Source of the DNA: CAVVSD01 sp963757125
Lineage (GTDB): Bacteria > Actinomycetota > Thermoleophilia > Solirubrobacterales > Solirubrobacteraceae
Length of the DNA: 64,000 nt
Assembly (NCBI GenBank): GCA_963757125.1
Contig: CAVWQP010000009.1
Location: forward strand, 1,116,001-1,180,000
Direction of reading: 5' to 3'
Below, in pieces: positions 18,991 to 26,433 of this stretch (the stretch's first letter is position 1; each line of letters opens with the position of its first letter). Both the position numbers and the translations under genes were made by a program. The notes under the pieces were generated by a model. The model saw only the letters and a list, made by a program, of their open reading frames with translations. It had not been told where the DNA came from and searched no databases.

Positions 18991-20746
18991 GACGCGCCCA
19001 GACGCCGTAGCCAGCTACGTCCCCGCTCTCGAGCACAGTCGCGAGGGGAGCGTCGTGCTGTGGCGTCTCGGCGTCGCCGGCGTCCTCCTGCTGGCGCTCG
19101 GGCTGCGGCTCTGGGGCCTGAAGCAGGGGCTGCCCTACGCCTACAACGCCGACGAGAACGCGCACTTCCTGCCGCGCGCGATCGGGATGTTCGGCCACGA
19201 CCTGGACCCGGGCTACTACGTCAACCCCTCGGCCTACACGTACGTCCTGCACATCCTGCTCGCCATCCGCTACGGGGGGCGGCTGGCGGTGGGGGAGGCG
19301 TTCGCGAGCGACCCGACGACGGTCTGGACGATGGCCCGCGCGGCGAGCGCGGTGCTCGGCACCATCGCCGTCGGCCTGCTGTACCTCGCGGGCAAGCGGC
19401 TCGCGGGGCGCGCGGCCGGACTGCTCGCCGCCGCGCTGCTGGCCGTCGCGTTCCTGCCCGTCTTCTACAGCCACCTGGCGCTCAACGACGTCCCCACGCT
19501 CGCGCCGCTGTGCCTCGCGCTGTGGGGCGCGGCGGGTGTCCTGAGGACCGGCCGCGGGCTCGACTACCTCATCGCGGGGATCGGACTCGGCCTGGCGGCG
19601 GCGACGAAGTACACGGGCGGGATCGTGCTGCTCGCGCTGCTCGCGGCGTTCGGGGCGCACGCGATGCGCAACCGCGGCGCCGCGCTGCGCGGCCTGCTGC
19701 TCGCGGGCGTCATGGCGCTCGCGGCGTTCCTCGTCGCGTTCCCCTACGCGATCATCGACCACCACGCCTTCCTCGACGGGCTGAGCCACCAGTCCGACGC
19801 TTCCCGCGAGGCGGCCGGCAAGCTCGGCCTCACGCAGGACAACGGCTGGCTGTACTACCTCTGGTCCTTCGGCTGGGGGCTGGGCTGGGCGCCCCTCGTC
19901 GCCGCCGGCGCCGCACTCCCGCTGCTGGCCTTCCGGCGGCGATGGGCGCTGCTGGCCTTCCTCGCTCCGGCGCCGATCCTCTTCGTCGCCTTCATGGGCT
20001 CCCAGGAGCGCTTCTTCGGGCGCTGGCTCATGCCGGTGCTGCCGTTCGTCTGCCTGCTCGCCGCGATCTGCGCCGTGACGCTCGTGACCGCGGCGACGCG
20101 CCGGTCTCCGGGGCTGCGCCCGATGCTCGCCGCGCTCGTCGCGATCGGGCTCTGCGGGCAGGGGCTCGTCTACTCCGTGCACGACGGGCGGGTGCTGTCG
20201 CGGGAGGACACCCGCGGGCTGACGCGCGACTGGCTCGTGGAGCACGTCCCGGCGGGCACCCGGATCGTCGTCGAGCCGGGCGTGGTGCCCGACGGCTGGG
20301 CGCAGGACATCGGCACGGCGTCGCCGGTCACGCCGAACGGCAACCGCTGGGCGAAGTACCCGACGAGCCGCTCGCGGGTCGATCCCGACACCGGGCGCCT
20401 GCTGCCGGCGCCGGGGATCGTCGTGAACATCGAGGACTTCGAGAAGACGCTGCGGCCCGAGCTCATCCCGATCTTCGAGCGCCAGGGGTACTGCTGGGTC
20501 ATCGTCGGCTCGACCCAGCGCGGGCGCGCGGAGGCCGAGCCGGAGAAGGTGCCGGGGGCCATCGCGTACTACCGGGAGCTGGAGCGACGGGCGGACGTCG
20601 TCTATCACGCGTCGCCGTACTCGAAGGGCCGCGGGCCGGTGAGGTTCAACTTCGACTGGTCGTTCAACTTCTACCCGCTGGCCTACTCGCGGCCGGGCCC
20701 GGACATGACCGTGTACAGGCTCCGGGACGGTGCATGCGCGACGTAG
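18977..20746 (+). CDS. GT39-like membrane glycosyltransferase
   Basis: A 589-residue multispan protein. The first extracytoplasmic loop has YAYNADENAHFLPRAI with an Asp-Glu pair at residues 59-60, matching the PMT/GT39 catalytic motif. About ten helices follow, with a conserved-looking LNDVPTLAPL and AATKYTGG, then a soluble C-terminal domain of roughly 180 residues. It overlaps the preceding GT-C gene, so the two are co-translated. The pair plus the GT2 enzyme and flippase suggests glycan or glycolipid assembly. It ends just before the ribD promoter box. Confidence 0.82.
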   Translation: MSAVRTRPDAVASYVPALEHSREGSVVLWRLGVAGVLLLALGLRLWGLKQGLPYAYNADENAHFLPRAIGMFGHDLDPGYYVNPSAYTYVLHILLAIRYGGRLAVGEAFASDPTTVWTMARAASAVLGTIAVGLLYLAGKRLAGRAAGLLAAALLAVAFLPVFYSHLALNDVPTLAPLCLALWGAAGVLRTGRGLDYLIAGIGLGLAAATKYTGGIVLLALLAAFGAHAMRNRGAALRGLLLAGVMALAAFLVAFPYAIIDHHAFLDGLSHQSDASREAAGKLGLTQDNGWLYYLWSFGWGLGWAPLVAAGAALPLLAFRRRWALLAFLAPAPILFVAFMGSQERFFGRWLMPVLPFVCLLAAICAVTLVTAATRRSPGLRPMLAALVAIGLCGQGLVYSVHDGRVLSREDTRGLTRDWLVEHVPAGTRIVVEPGVVPDGWAQDIGTASPVTPNGNRWAKYPTSRSRVDPDTGRLLPAPGIVVNIEDFEKTLRPELIPIFERQGYCWVIVGSTQRGRAEAEPEKVPGAIAYYRELERRADVVYHASPYSKGRGPVRFNFDWSFNFYPLAYSRPGPDMTVYRLRDGACAT

Positions 20747-20749
20747 ACT
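20744..20749 (+). promoter_or_regulatory. -10 box TAGACT for the riboflavin operon
   Basis: TAGACT overlaps the stop codon of the GT-C gene and ends 7 nt before the GTG of ribD, so transcription would begin at or next to the start codon. There is no room for an FMN riboswitch. Confidence 0.55.
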
Positions 20750-20756
20750 GAACGAC

Positions 20757-21875
20757 GTGCCAGTGCTCACAGACATCGACGCGCAGTACCTGCAGCGCGC
20801 CGTCGAGCTCGCGGGCAACGGCCTCGGCCGCGTGCACCCGAACCCCCTCGTCGGCGCGGTCCTCGTACGCGACGGGTCGGTGCTCGGCGAAGGGTGGCAC
20901 GAGGCCTACGGCGGCCCGCACGCCGAGGTGAACGCCATCGCCGCCAGCGGCGGCGACACCGAGGGCGCGACCCTCTACGTCTCCCTGGAGCCGTGCTGCC
21001 ACACGGGCAAGACCGGCCCCTGCACGACCGCGATCGCGGAGGCCGGCATCGCCCGCGTCGTGGTCGCCGCCGACGACCCCGCCGAGCATGCGGCCGGCCG
21101 CGGCCTGGGCATCCTGCGCGACGACGGCATCGACGTGGACATGGCGGGCGGCGACGTCGCCCGCCGCGCCCGGCTGCTCAACCAGGGGCACCGCAAGCAC
21201 GCCCGCACCGGCCGCCCGTTCGTGCTCTTCAAGTCCGCCATGTCGCTCGACGGCAAGGTCGCGACCGCGACCGGCGACTCCAAGTGGATCTCCGGCGAGA
21301 TGTCGCGTGAGCGGGCGCACCGCTGGCGCTCGCACATGGACGCCGTGGTCGTGGGCATCGGCACGGCCCTCGCCGACGACCCGCGGCTCACGTCCCGCGT
21401 CGACGGCGTCGAGCGCCAGCCGCGCCGCGTCGTCTTCGACTCCCTCGCCCGCCTGCCGCTGGACTCCCAGCTCGTCGCGCAGGCCGAGGAGGTCCCCCTG
21501 ACCGTCGTGGTGTCGCGCGCGGCGCCGCGGGCCGCCACGGAAGCGCTGCACAACGCCGGCGCCGACGTCCTGCTCGCGACCGGCCAGCACGAGCCCGCGC
21601 GCGTCGTCTCCGCGCTCGACGGCCTGGGCCAGCGCGGCATCAAGTCGATGCTCCTGGAGGGCGGCCCGCACCTCGCCGGCGCGTTCCTTGACGCGGGCGA
21701 GATCGACGAGCTGCGCCTCTTCATCGCGCCCGTCCTCGTGGGCTCGCGCAACGCACGCGACCCGCTCGAGGGCGTGGGCGCCGAGCGCATCGGGGAGGCC
21801 GTGCGCGCAACCGGCCTCGAGTGCCACCGCATCGGCGAGGACGTCCTGCTCACCGCCCGTCTGGCGGAGTGGTAG
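20757..21875 (+). CDS. ribD: bifunctional riboflavin deaminase/reductase RibD
   Basis: RibD deaminates and then reduces the pyrimidine intermediate in riboflavin synthesis. The 372-residue protein has an N-terminal cytidine-deaminase domain with zinc ligands HAE at 55-57 and LEPCCHTGKTGPC near 81-93, then a C-terminal reductase domain (FKSAMSLDGKVATATGDSKWISG, LLEGGPHLAGAFL). GTG 20757 is chosen because a -10 box lies 7 nt upstream; GTG 20763 is possible. It opens the ribD-ribE-ribBA-ribH operon. No FMN riboswitch lies upstream, so control by flavin would have to use another route. Confidence 0.95.
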   Translation: MPVLTDIDAQYLQRAVELAGNGLGRVHPNPLVGAVLVRDGSVLGEGWHEAYGGPHAEVNAIAASGGDTEGATLYVSLEPCCHTGKTGPCTTAIAEAGIARVVVAADDPAEHAAGRGLGILRDDGIDVDMAGGDVARRARLLNQGHRKHARTGRPFVLFKSAMSLDGKVATATGDSKWISGEMSRERAHRWRSHMDAVVVGIGTALADDPRLTSRVDGVERQPRRVVFDSLARLPLDSQLVAQAEEVPLTVVVSRAAPRAATEALHNAGADVLLATGQHEPARVVSALDGLGQRGIKSMLLEGGPHLAGAFLDAGEIDELRLFIAPVLVGSRNARDPLEGVGAERIGEAVRATGLECHRIGEDVLLTARLAEW

Positions 21876-21877
21876 CG

Positions 21878-22465
21878 ATGTTCACCGGCCTGGTTGCAGA
21901 CCTCGGCACGGTCGCGGCGGTCGACGCGACGGACGACGGCGTCCGCCTGCGGCTGCAGACCGCGCTCGCGGGCGAGATCGGCGAGGGCGACTCCGTCGCG
22001 GTCAACGGCGTGTGCCTCACGGCGACGGAGGTGTCCGGCGACGCGTTCGCCGCCGACGTCATGCACGAGTCGCTGCGGCGCAGCTCGCTCGGCCAGGCGG
22101 CCAAGGAGGGCGAGCGGGTGAACCTCGAGCTGTCGCTGCGGGCGTCGGACCGTCTCGGCGGGCACATCGTGCAGGGCCACGTCGACGGCGTCGGCACCGT
22201 GAGCGGCGTGCGCGAGGACGGCTTCAGCCGGGTCGTGACGATCGACGCCCCGCCCGACGTGCTGCGCTACGTCGTGGAGAAGGGCTCCATCGCGGTGAAC
22301 GGCGTCTCGCTCACCGTGAGCGCGATCTCCGGCGAGGCCTTCGAGGTGTCGCTCATCCCGGAGACGCTGCAGCGCACGACGCTGGGCGGGGCCGCTCCCG
22401 GCACCGTGGTCAACCTCGAGGTGGACGTGTTGGCGAAGTACGTCGAGAAGCTGGTGGCACGATGA
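21878..22465 (+). CDS. ribE: riboflavin synthase alpha subunit
   Basis: Riboflavin synthase dismutates two lumazine molecules into riboflavin and the pyrimidine precursor. The 195-residue protein shows the internal duplication of the family: MFTGLVADLG with VNGVCLT near 46 in the first lumazine-binding repeat, and GHVDGVG with VNGVSLTV in the second. Length is typical. The ATG follows the ribD stop by 2 nt, and its own stop overlaps the ribBA ATG. Confidence 0.95.
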   Translation: MFTGLVADLGTVAAVDATDDGVRLRLQTALAGEIGEGDSVAVNGVCLTATEVSGDAFAADVMHESLRRSSLGQAAKEGERVNLELSLRASDRLGGHIVQGHVDGVGTVSGVREDGFSRVVTIDAPPDVLRYVVEKGSIAVNGVSLTVSAISGEAFEVSLIPETLQRTTLGGAAPGTVVNLEVDVLAKYVEKLVAR

Positions 22466-23709
22466 AGACCGCATCCCCGTTCGCGACCGTCGAGGACGCG
22501 ATCGCAGACATCAAGGCAGGGCGCATGGTCGTCGTCTGCGACGACGAGGACCGCGAGAACGAGGGCGACCTCACGATCGCCGCGGAGTTCGCGACGCCCG
22601 AGGTCATCAACTTCATGTCCCGCGAGGGCCGCGGGCTCATCTGCCTGGCGATGGAGACCGAGCGCTGCGACGAGCTCGGGCTCGATCTCATGACGATGCA
22701 CAACGAGTCGGGCTTCGGGACGGCGTTCACGCTGTCCATCGAGGCGCGCGAAGGCATCAAGAGCGGCATCTCGGCGGGCGACCGGTCGCACACGATCCGG
22801 GTCGCGGTCGACGCGGCCACGACGGCCGCCGACCTCGTCCAGCCCGGTCACGTGTTCCCGCTCAAGGCCAAGCCCGGCGGTGTCCTGGAGCGCACGGGGC
22901 AGACCGAGGCGTCCGTCGACCTCGCCCGCCTCGCCGGCCTGACGCCGGCCGGCGTCATCTGCGAGGTCATGCTCGACGACGGCACGATGGCGCGGGTGCC
23001 CGACCTCACGACGTACTGCGAGCAGCACGGGCTCAAGATGATCACGGTCGCCGACCTCATCGCGTACCGGCGCCGCTACGACAAGCTCGTCGAGCGCGTG
23101 GTCGACGCCGCGATGCCGACCGCGTTCGGCGACTTCCAGGTCTACGGCTACCGCCAGATCCTCGACGGCAAGCACCACGTCGCGATGGTGAAGGGCGACA
23201 TCTCCGGTCGCGACGACGTGCTCGTCCGCGTGCACTCCGAGTGCCTCACCGGCGACGTGTTCCACTCTCTGCGCTGCGACTGCGGCGAGCAGCTCGAGTC
23301 CGCGCTCGCGATGATCGAGGCCGAGGGACGCGGCGTCGTGCTCTACCTCTCGCAGGAGGGGCGGGGGATCGGGCTGCTGAACAAGCTGAAGGCCTACAAG
23401 CTGCAGGAGCAGGGCCTCGACACCGTCGACGCCAACCTGCGCCTGGGGCTTCCGGCCGACCTGCGCGACTACGGCATCGGCGCGCAGATCCTCGTCGACC
23501 TCGGGCTGTCGTCGATGCGGCTGCTGACGAACAACCCGAAGAAGATCCGCGGCCTCGAGGGCTACGGCCTGTCGGTGACCGAGCAGGTGCCGATCGAGCA
23601 CACGCCCAACCCGCACAACGAGGAGTACCTGCGGACGAAGGCGCTGCGGATGGGCCACATGCTCCACCACCAGGGCCTCAACGTCGACGAGGACCTCGAC
23701 GCCTCGTGA
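22462..23709 (+). CDS. ribBA: bifunctional DHBP synthase / GTP cyclohydrolase II
   Basis: RibBA supplies both riboflavin precursors. Residues 1-205 form 3,4-dihydroxy-2-butanone-4-phosphate synthase (DDEDRENEGDLTIAAEF, GDRSHTI). Residues 210-415 form GTP cyclohydrolase II, with zinc cysteines in HSECLTGDVFHSLRCDCGEQ and the active-site SQEGRGIGLLNK. Both active sites look intact. The 415-residue length is usual. It overlaps ribE (ATGA) and ribH (GTGA), so the operon is tightly coupled. Confidence 0.96.
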   Translation: MKTASPFATVEDAIADIKAGRMVVVCDDEDRENEGDLTIAAEFATPEVINFMSREGRGLICLAMETERCDELGLDLMTMHNESGFGTAFTLSIEAREGIKSGISAGDRSHTIRVAVDAATTAADLVQPGHVFPLKAKPGGVLERTGQTEASVDLARLAGLTPAGVICEVMLDDGTMARVPDLTTYCEQHGLKMITVADLIAYRRRYDKLVERVVDAAMPTAFGDFQVYGYRQILDGKHHVAMVKGDISGRDDVLVRVHSECLTGDVFHSLRCDCGEQLESALAMIEAEGRGVVLYLSQEGRGIGLLNKLKAYKLQEQGLDTVDANLRLGLPADLRDYGIGAQILVDLGLSSMRLLTNNPKKIRGLEGYGLSVTEQVPIEHTPNPHNEEYLRTKALRMGHMLHHQGLNVDEDLDAS

Positions 23710-24128
23710 GGTACGCGATCGTCGTCGGGCGCTTCTACGAGGACCTGGCCGAGCGCCTGGTGACCTCCGCGACGCGGGTCTTCCAGCTCGAGGGGGCGGA
23801 GGCGGTCGACGTCTTCGACGTGCCGGGCGCCTACGAGCTGCCCTTCGCGGCCCAGGAGATCGCGAAGACCGGCCGCTACGGCGGGGTGGCCTGCCTCGGC
23901 GCCGTGATCCGCGGCGAGACGTCGCACTACGACCACGTCTGCGAGGAGTCGGCCCGTGGGATCATGGACGTCATGCTGCGCACCGGCGTGCCGTGCTCGT
24001 TCGGCGTCCTGACCGTGGACACGATGGACCAGGCGCTCGCGCGCTCGGGCGGCGACAAGCGCGACTCCGGCGCGCATGCCGCGGAGGCGGTCGTGGCACT
24101 CGTGAAGCTGCAGGAGTCGGTAGCCTGA
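23706..24128 (+). CDS. ribH: 6,7-dimethyl-8-ribityllumazine synthase
   Basis: RibH condenses the RibD product and DHBP into lumazine. The 140-residue protein, on the short side for the family (about 155), lacks most of the usual N-terminal arm and begins RYAIVVGRFYEDLAERL. It retains PGAYELPFAAQEIA, GAVIRGETSHYDHV with the catalytic His, and GVLTVDTMDQALAR. A short arm is seen in forms that do not build the 60-mer shell, but the assembly state is inference. GTG start overlaps the ribBA stop. Confidence 0.95.
   Translation: MRYAIVVGRFYEDLAERLVTSATRVFQLEGAEAVDVFDVPGAYELPFAAQEIAKTGRYGGVACLGAVIRGETSHYDHVCEESARGIMDVMLRTGVPCSFGVLTVDTMDQALARSGGDKRDSGAHAAEAVVALVKLQESVA
24121..24126 (+). promoter_or_regulatory. 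-10 box TAGCCT for the small membrane protein
   Basis: TAGCCT ends 9 nt before the GTG at 24136 and runs into the ribH stop codon. It would give a nearly leaderless transcript. Confidence 0.4.
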
Positions 24129-24135
24129 GGACATC

Positions 24136-24480
24136 GTGACGGGGAGCACGTTCTTCGCGATGAGCGAGCCGGCCCAGATCGCTGCGCTGGCGATCACCTT
24201 CTTGGTGCACGTAGCGGGCGCTGCCTGCCTCGTCTGGGCCCTCATGGGGGACCGCGGCTTCGGCGGTCTGCGCGACTGGTGGAACGACGACGGGTCCGAC
24301 CCGCCGCCGCCCGAGCCCCGCGAGCCCGACCCCCGTCCCTCGGGCCCCGGCCTGGCCCTCCCGCTGCCGACGTCCGCGCCGAGCGACGTCCGCCTGCGCG
24401 AGCCCGGCCGCATCGGCGACGGGCACCCGCGGCCCGCGCGCCGGCCGCACGAGCCGGTCCGCTCACCCGAGCGCGTCTAG
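24136..24480 (+). CDS. small single-span membrane protein of unknown function
   Basis: A 114-residue protein with one membrane helix at about residues 15-37 (IAALAITFLVHVAGAACLVW), a short juxtamembrane part (GDRGFGGLRDWWNDDG) and a Pro/Arg-rich cytoplasmic tail. No enzyme motif is visible. The GTG start sits 9 nt after a TAGCCT box. Its last 18 nt overlap the 3' end of the convergent dehydrogenase gene. I do not recognise the family. Confidence 0.6.
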   Translation: MTGSTFFAMSEPAQIAALAITFLVHVAGAACLVWALMGDRGFGGLRDWWNDDGSDPPPPEPREPDPRPSGPGLALPLPTSAPSDVRLREPGRIGDGHPRPARRPHEPVRSPERV

Positions 24481-25515
24481 CACCGCACGGCTCGCCGTGT
24501 CCGTGTCTGCGTGCCCGCCGAGGTCGCGCGTCCGCGTGGCCGGGTCGGCCAGGGATGCCTCGATCGCGGCCATCAGATCCGCGGCGGCGTCCTCGTGCCC
24601 GAGGTGCTCGAGCATCATCTGCGCCGACCAGAGCATCCCGACCGGGTTGGCGATGCCCTGACCCGCGATGTCGGGCGCCGACCCGTGGACGGGCTCGAAC
24701 ATGGAGGGGAACTCGCGCTCGGGGTTGAGGTTCGCCGACGGGGCGATGCCGATCGAGCCGGCGGCGCCTGCGGCGAGGTCGGAGAGGATGTCGCCGAAGA
24801 GGTTCGAGCCGACGACGACGTCGAAGCTGCCGGGCTGCATGACGACCTTCGCGCAGAGCGCGTCGATGTGCTCCTCGCGCATCTCCACATCCGGGTGGCG
24901 CGCGGCCACCTCGCGCACGATCTCGTCCCAGAACGGCAGCGTGTGGATGATGCCGTTGGACTTCGTGGCGCTGGTCAGGCCGCGGCCGCGCCGCTCGGCC
25001 AGCTCGAACGCGTACTCGGCGATGCGCGTCACGCCACGGCGCGTGAAGATCGCCTCCTGGACGGCCATCTCGTGCGCGTGGCCGCGGTAGACGCGTCCTC
25101 CGGCCTCGGAGTACTCGCCCTCGACGTTCTCCCTGACGATGACCACGTCGAGCCCCTGCGGGTCCGCGAGGGGGCTCCTGACGCCAGGGAAGAGCCGCAC
25201 GGGCCGCAGGTTCACGTACTGGTCGAACGTGCGCCGTATCGGGATGAGGAGTCCCCAGAGCGACAGGTGGTCGGGCACGCGGGGGTCCCCGACGGCACCG
25301 AGGAGGATCGCGTCGCGCTCGAGCAGCTGGTCGAGGCCGTCCTCGGGCATGAGGCGTCCCTCGCGGACATGGCGCTCGCAACCCCAGTCCAGCTCGGTGA
25401 AGGAGAAGGCGATGTCGTGACGGCTGCCGAGGGCCTCCAGCGCGCGCAGCGCGGCGGGCATGACCTCCCTGCCGATCCCGTCTCCGGGGATGACGGCGAT
25501 GTCGTGAGTTGCCAT
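24463..25515 (-). CDS. tartrate/D-malate-type decarboxylating dehydrogenase
   Basis: A 350-residue member of the isocitrate/isopropylmalate dehydrogenase superfamily. VIPGDGIGREV opens the fold; VRENVEGEYSEAGGR, TSATKSNGI, FDVVVGSNLFGDILSDLAA and NLNPEREFPSMFEPVHGSAPDIAG supply substrate, metal and NAD sites. The combination GCERHVREGRLMPEDGL, VPDHLSLWGLLIPIRR and QYVNLRPVRLFPGV matches tartrate dehydrogenase / D-malate dehydrogenase (TtuC/DmlA) rather than LeuB or Icd. It converts D-malate or related 2-hydroxyacids to pyruvate and CO2 with NAD. It stands alone, divergent from rpmB; the physiological substrate needs testing. Confidence 0.85.
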   Translation of the reverse strand: MATHDIAVIPGDGIGREVMPAALRALEALGSRHDIAFSFTELDWGCERHVREGRLMPEDGLDQLLERDAILLGAVGDPRVPDHLSLWGLLIPIRRTFDQYVNLRPVRLFPGVRSPLADPQGLDVVIVRENVEGEYSEAGGRVYRGHAHEMAVQEAIFTRRGVTRIAEYAFELAERRGRGLTSATKSNGIIHTLPFWDEIVREVAARHPDVEMREEHIDALCAKVVMQPGSFDVVVGSNLFGDILSDLAAGAAGSIGIAPSANLNPEREFPSMFEPVHGSAPDIAGQGIANPVGMLWSAQMMLEHLGHEDAAADLMAAIEASLADPATRTRDLGGHADTDTASRAVLDALG

Positions 25516-25520
25516 CCCGC

Positions 25521-25526
25521 TACACT
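25521..25526 (+). promoter_or_regulatory. -10 box TACACT for rpmB
   Basis: TACACT ends 11 nt before the rpmB ATG and lies in the 22-nt gap between the divergent dehydrogenase and rpmB. No recognisable -35. Confidence 0.5.
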
Positions 25527-25537
25527 GCCCGATCGCT

Positions 25538-25729
25538 ATGGCAAAGGTGTGTCACTCCTGCGGCAAGGGCCCGTCGTTCGGCAACAGCCGCAGCCACTCG
25601 ATGGTCGCGACCAAGCGACGCTTCGACCCGAACCTCCAGAAGGTGCGGGCGCTCGTCGGCGGCGCCCCGCGGCGCGTCTACGTGTGCACCCGCTGCCTGA
25701 AGGCCGGCAAGGTCACGAAGGCCGTCTGA
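25538..25729 (+). CDS. rpmB: 50S ribosomal protein L28
   Basis: A 63-residue L28 with the zinc-binding (C+) form: VCHSCGKGPSFGNSRSHS near the N-terminus and VCTRC near residue 50. The core RRFDPNLQKVRA is typical. No ribosome-binding sequence is seen; a TACACT box 11 nt upstream suggests a leaderless or near-leaderless mRNA. The usual neighbours, a DAK2 protein and recG, follow. Confidence 0.95.
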   Translation: MAKVCHSCGKGPSFGNSRSHSMVATKRRFDPNLQKVRALVGGAPRRVYVCTRCLKAGKVTKAV

Positions 25730-26433
25730 CCACCCTGCTCGAGGGCGCGATCGCGCATCTCGAGCGACACAGGGTCCAGGTCAACGAGCTCAACGTCTTC
25801 CCCGTCGCCGACGGCGACACGGGGGACAGCATGCTGGCCACGCTCGAAGGCGGGCCACAGGAGGCGGTGCGGCGCGCGTACGCCGCCGTACCGGAGCCCA
25901 TCGAGGGCACGATGCTCACCGTTGCACATGACATGGCCGCGGCCGGCGATCTGGAGCAAGCACTCCAAGCCGGCCGCGATTCGCTTCGGCGCGGCCCGTC
26001 GTTGTTGCCGGCCCTGCGTGAAGCAGGCGTCGTCGACTCCGGCGGGTACGCGCTCACCCTCATGGTGGCCGGCGCGCTCGCCGCATCGCGCGGGGAGGAG
26101 CCGCCGCCGGAGGAGCCGATGGCCCCGCCGACGCTGCGGCCGGTCCCACGCCACCGCTGGTGCACCAACCTGCTCGTCGGGGACTCGGTCATGATCGCCC
26201 GCGACGGCGACGCGACCCGCGTCCACGTGCACACCGACGACCCCGATGCGGTGATCGCGCTCTTCGCCTCGCTCGGCGTCCAGGCGGTCTCGGAGGTCGC
26301 GCCCTTCGACGGGGGCTCGGTGACCGTCATCGCCGAGCCGCAGGCGGCGCTGGTCGCGTCGCTGGCGTGCGACGAGGTCGAGGTGACGCCGGGCGCACCG
26401 CCACCATGGTGGTGGCTCATCGCGGCCGAGTAG
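25684..26433 (+). CDS. shortened DAK2/FakA-like protein lacking the nucleotide loop
   Basis: The gene sits in the rpmB-DAK2-recG arrangement where a FakA-like fatty-acid kinase subunit (over 500 residues) is normal. Here only about 235-249 residues remain. NELNVFPVADGDTGDSM, the metal-binding DAK2 motif, joins almost directly to PEPIEGTMLTVAHDMA. The stretch that should carry the GARGNSGVILSQ glycine loop is absent. A GVVDSGGYALTLMVAG segment and a reduced C-terminal part follow. It is open and in frame, so it is not an obvious pseudogene, but it is unlikely to be a kinase. Start uncertain: GTG 25684 inside rpmB or CTG 25726 in a CTGA overlap; no ATG/GTG/TTG lies after rpmB. Confidence 0.7.
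   Translation: MHPLPEGRQGHEGRLTTLLEGAIAHLERHRVQVNELNVFPVADGDTGDSMLATLEGGPQEAVRRAYAAVPEPIEGTMLTVAHDMAAAGDLEQALQAGRDSLRRGPSLLPALREAGVVDSGGYALTLMVAGALAASRGEEPPPEEPMAPPTLRPVPRHRWCTNLLVGDSVMIARDGDATRVHVHTDDPDAVIALFASLGVQAVSEVAPFDGGSVTVIAEPQAALVASLACDEVEVTPGAPPPWWWLIAAE

Noticed and set aside
20700..20757. FMN riboswitch before ribD
   Set aside because: Only 10 nt separate the upstream gene from ribD and none of the RFN elements is present.
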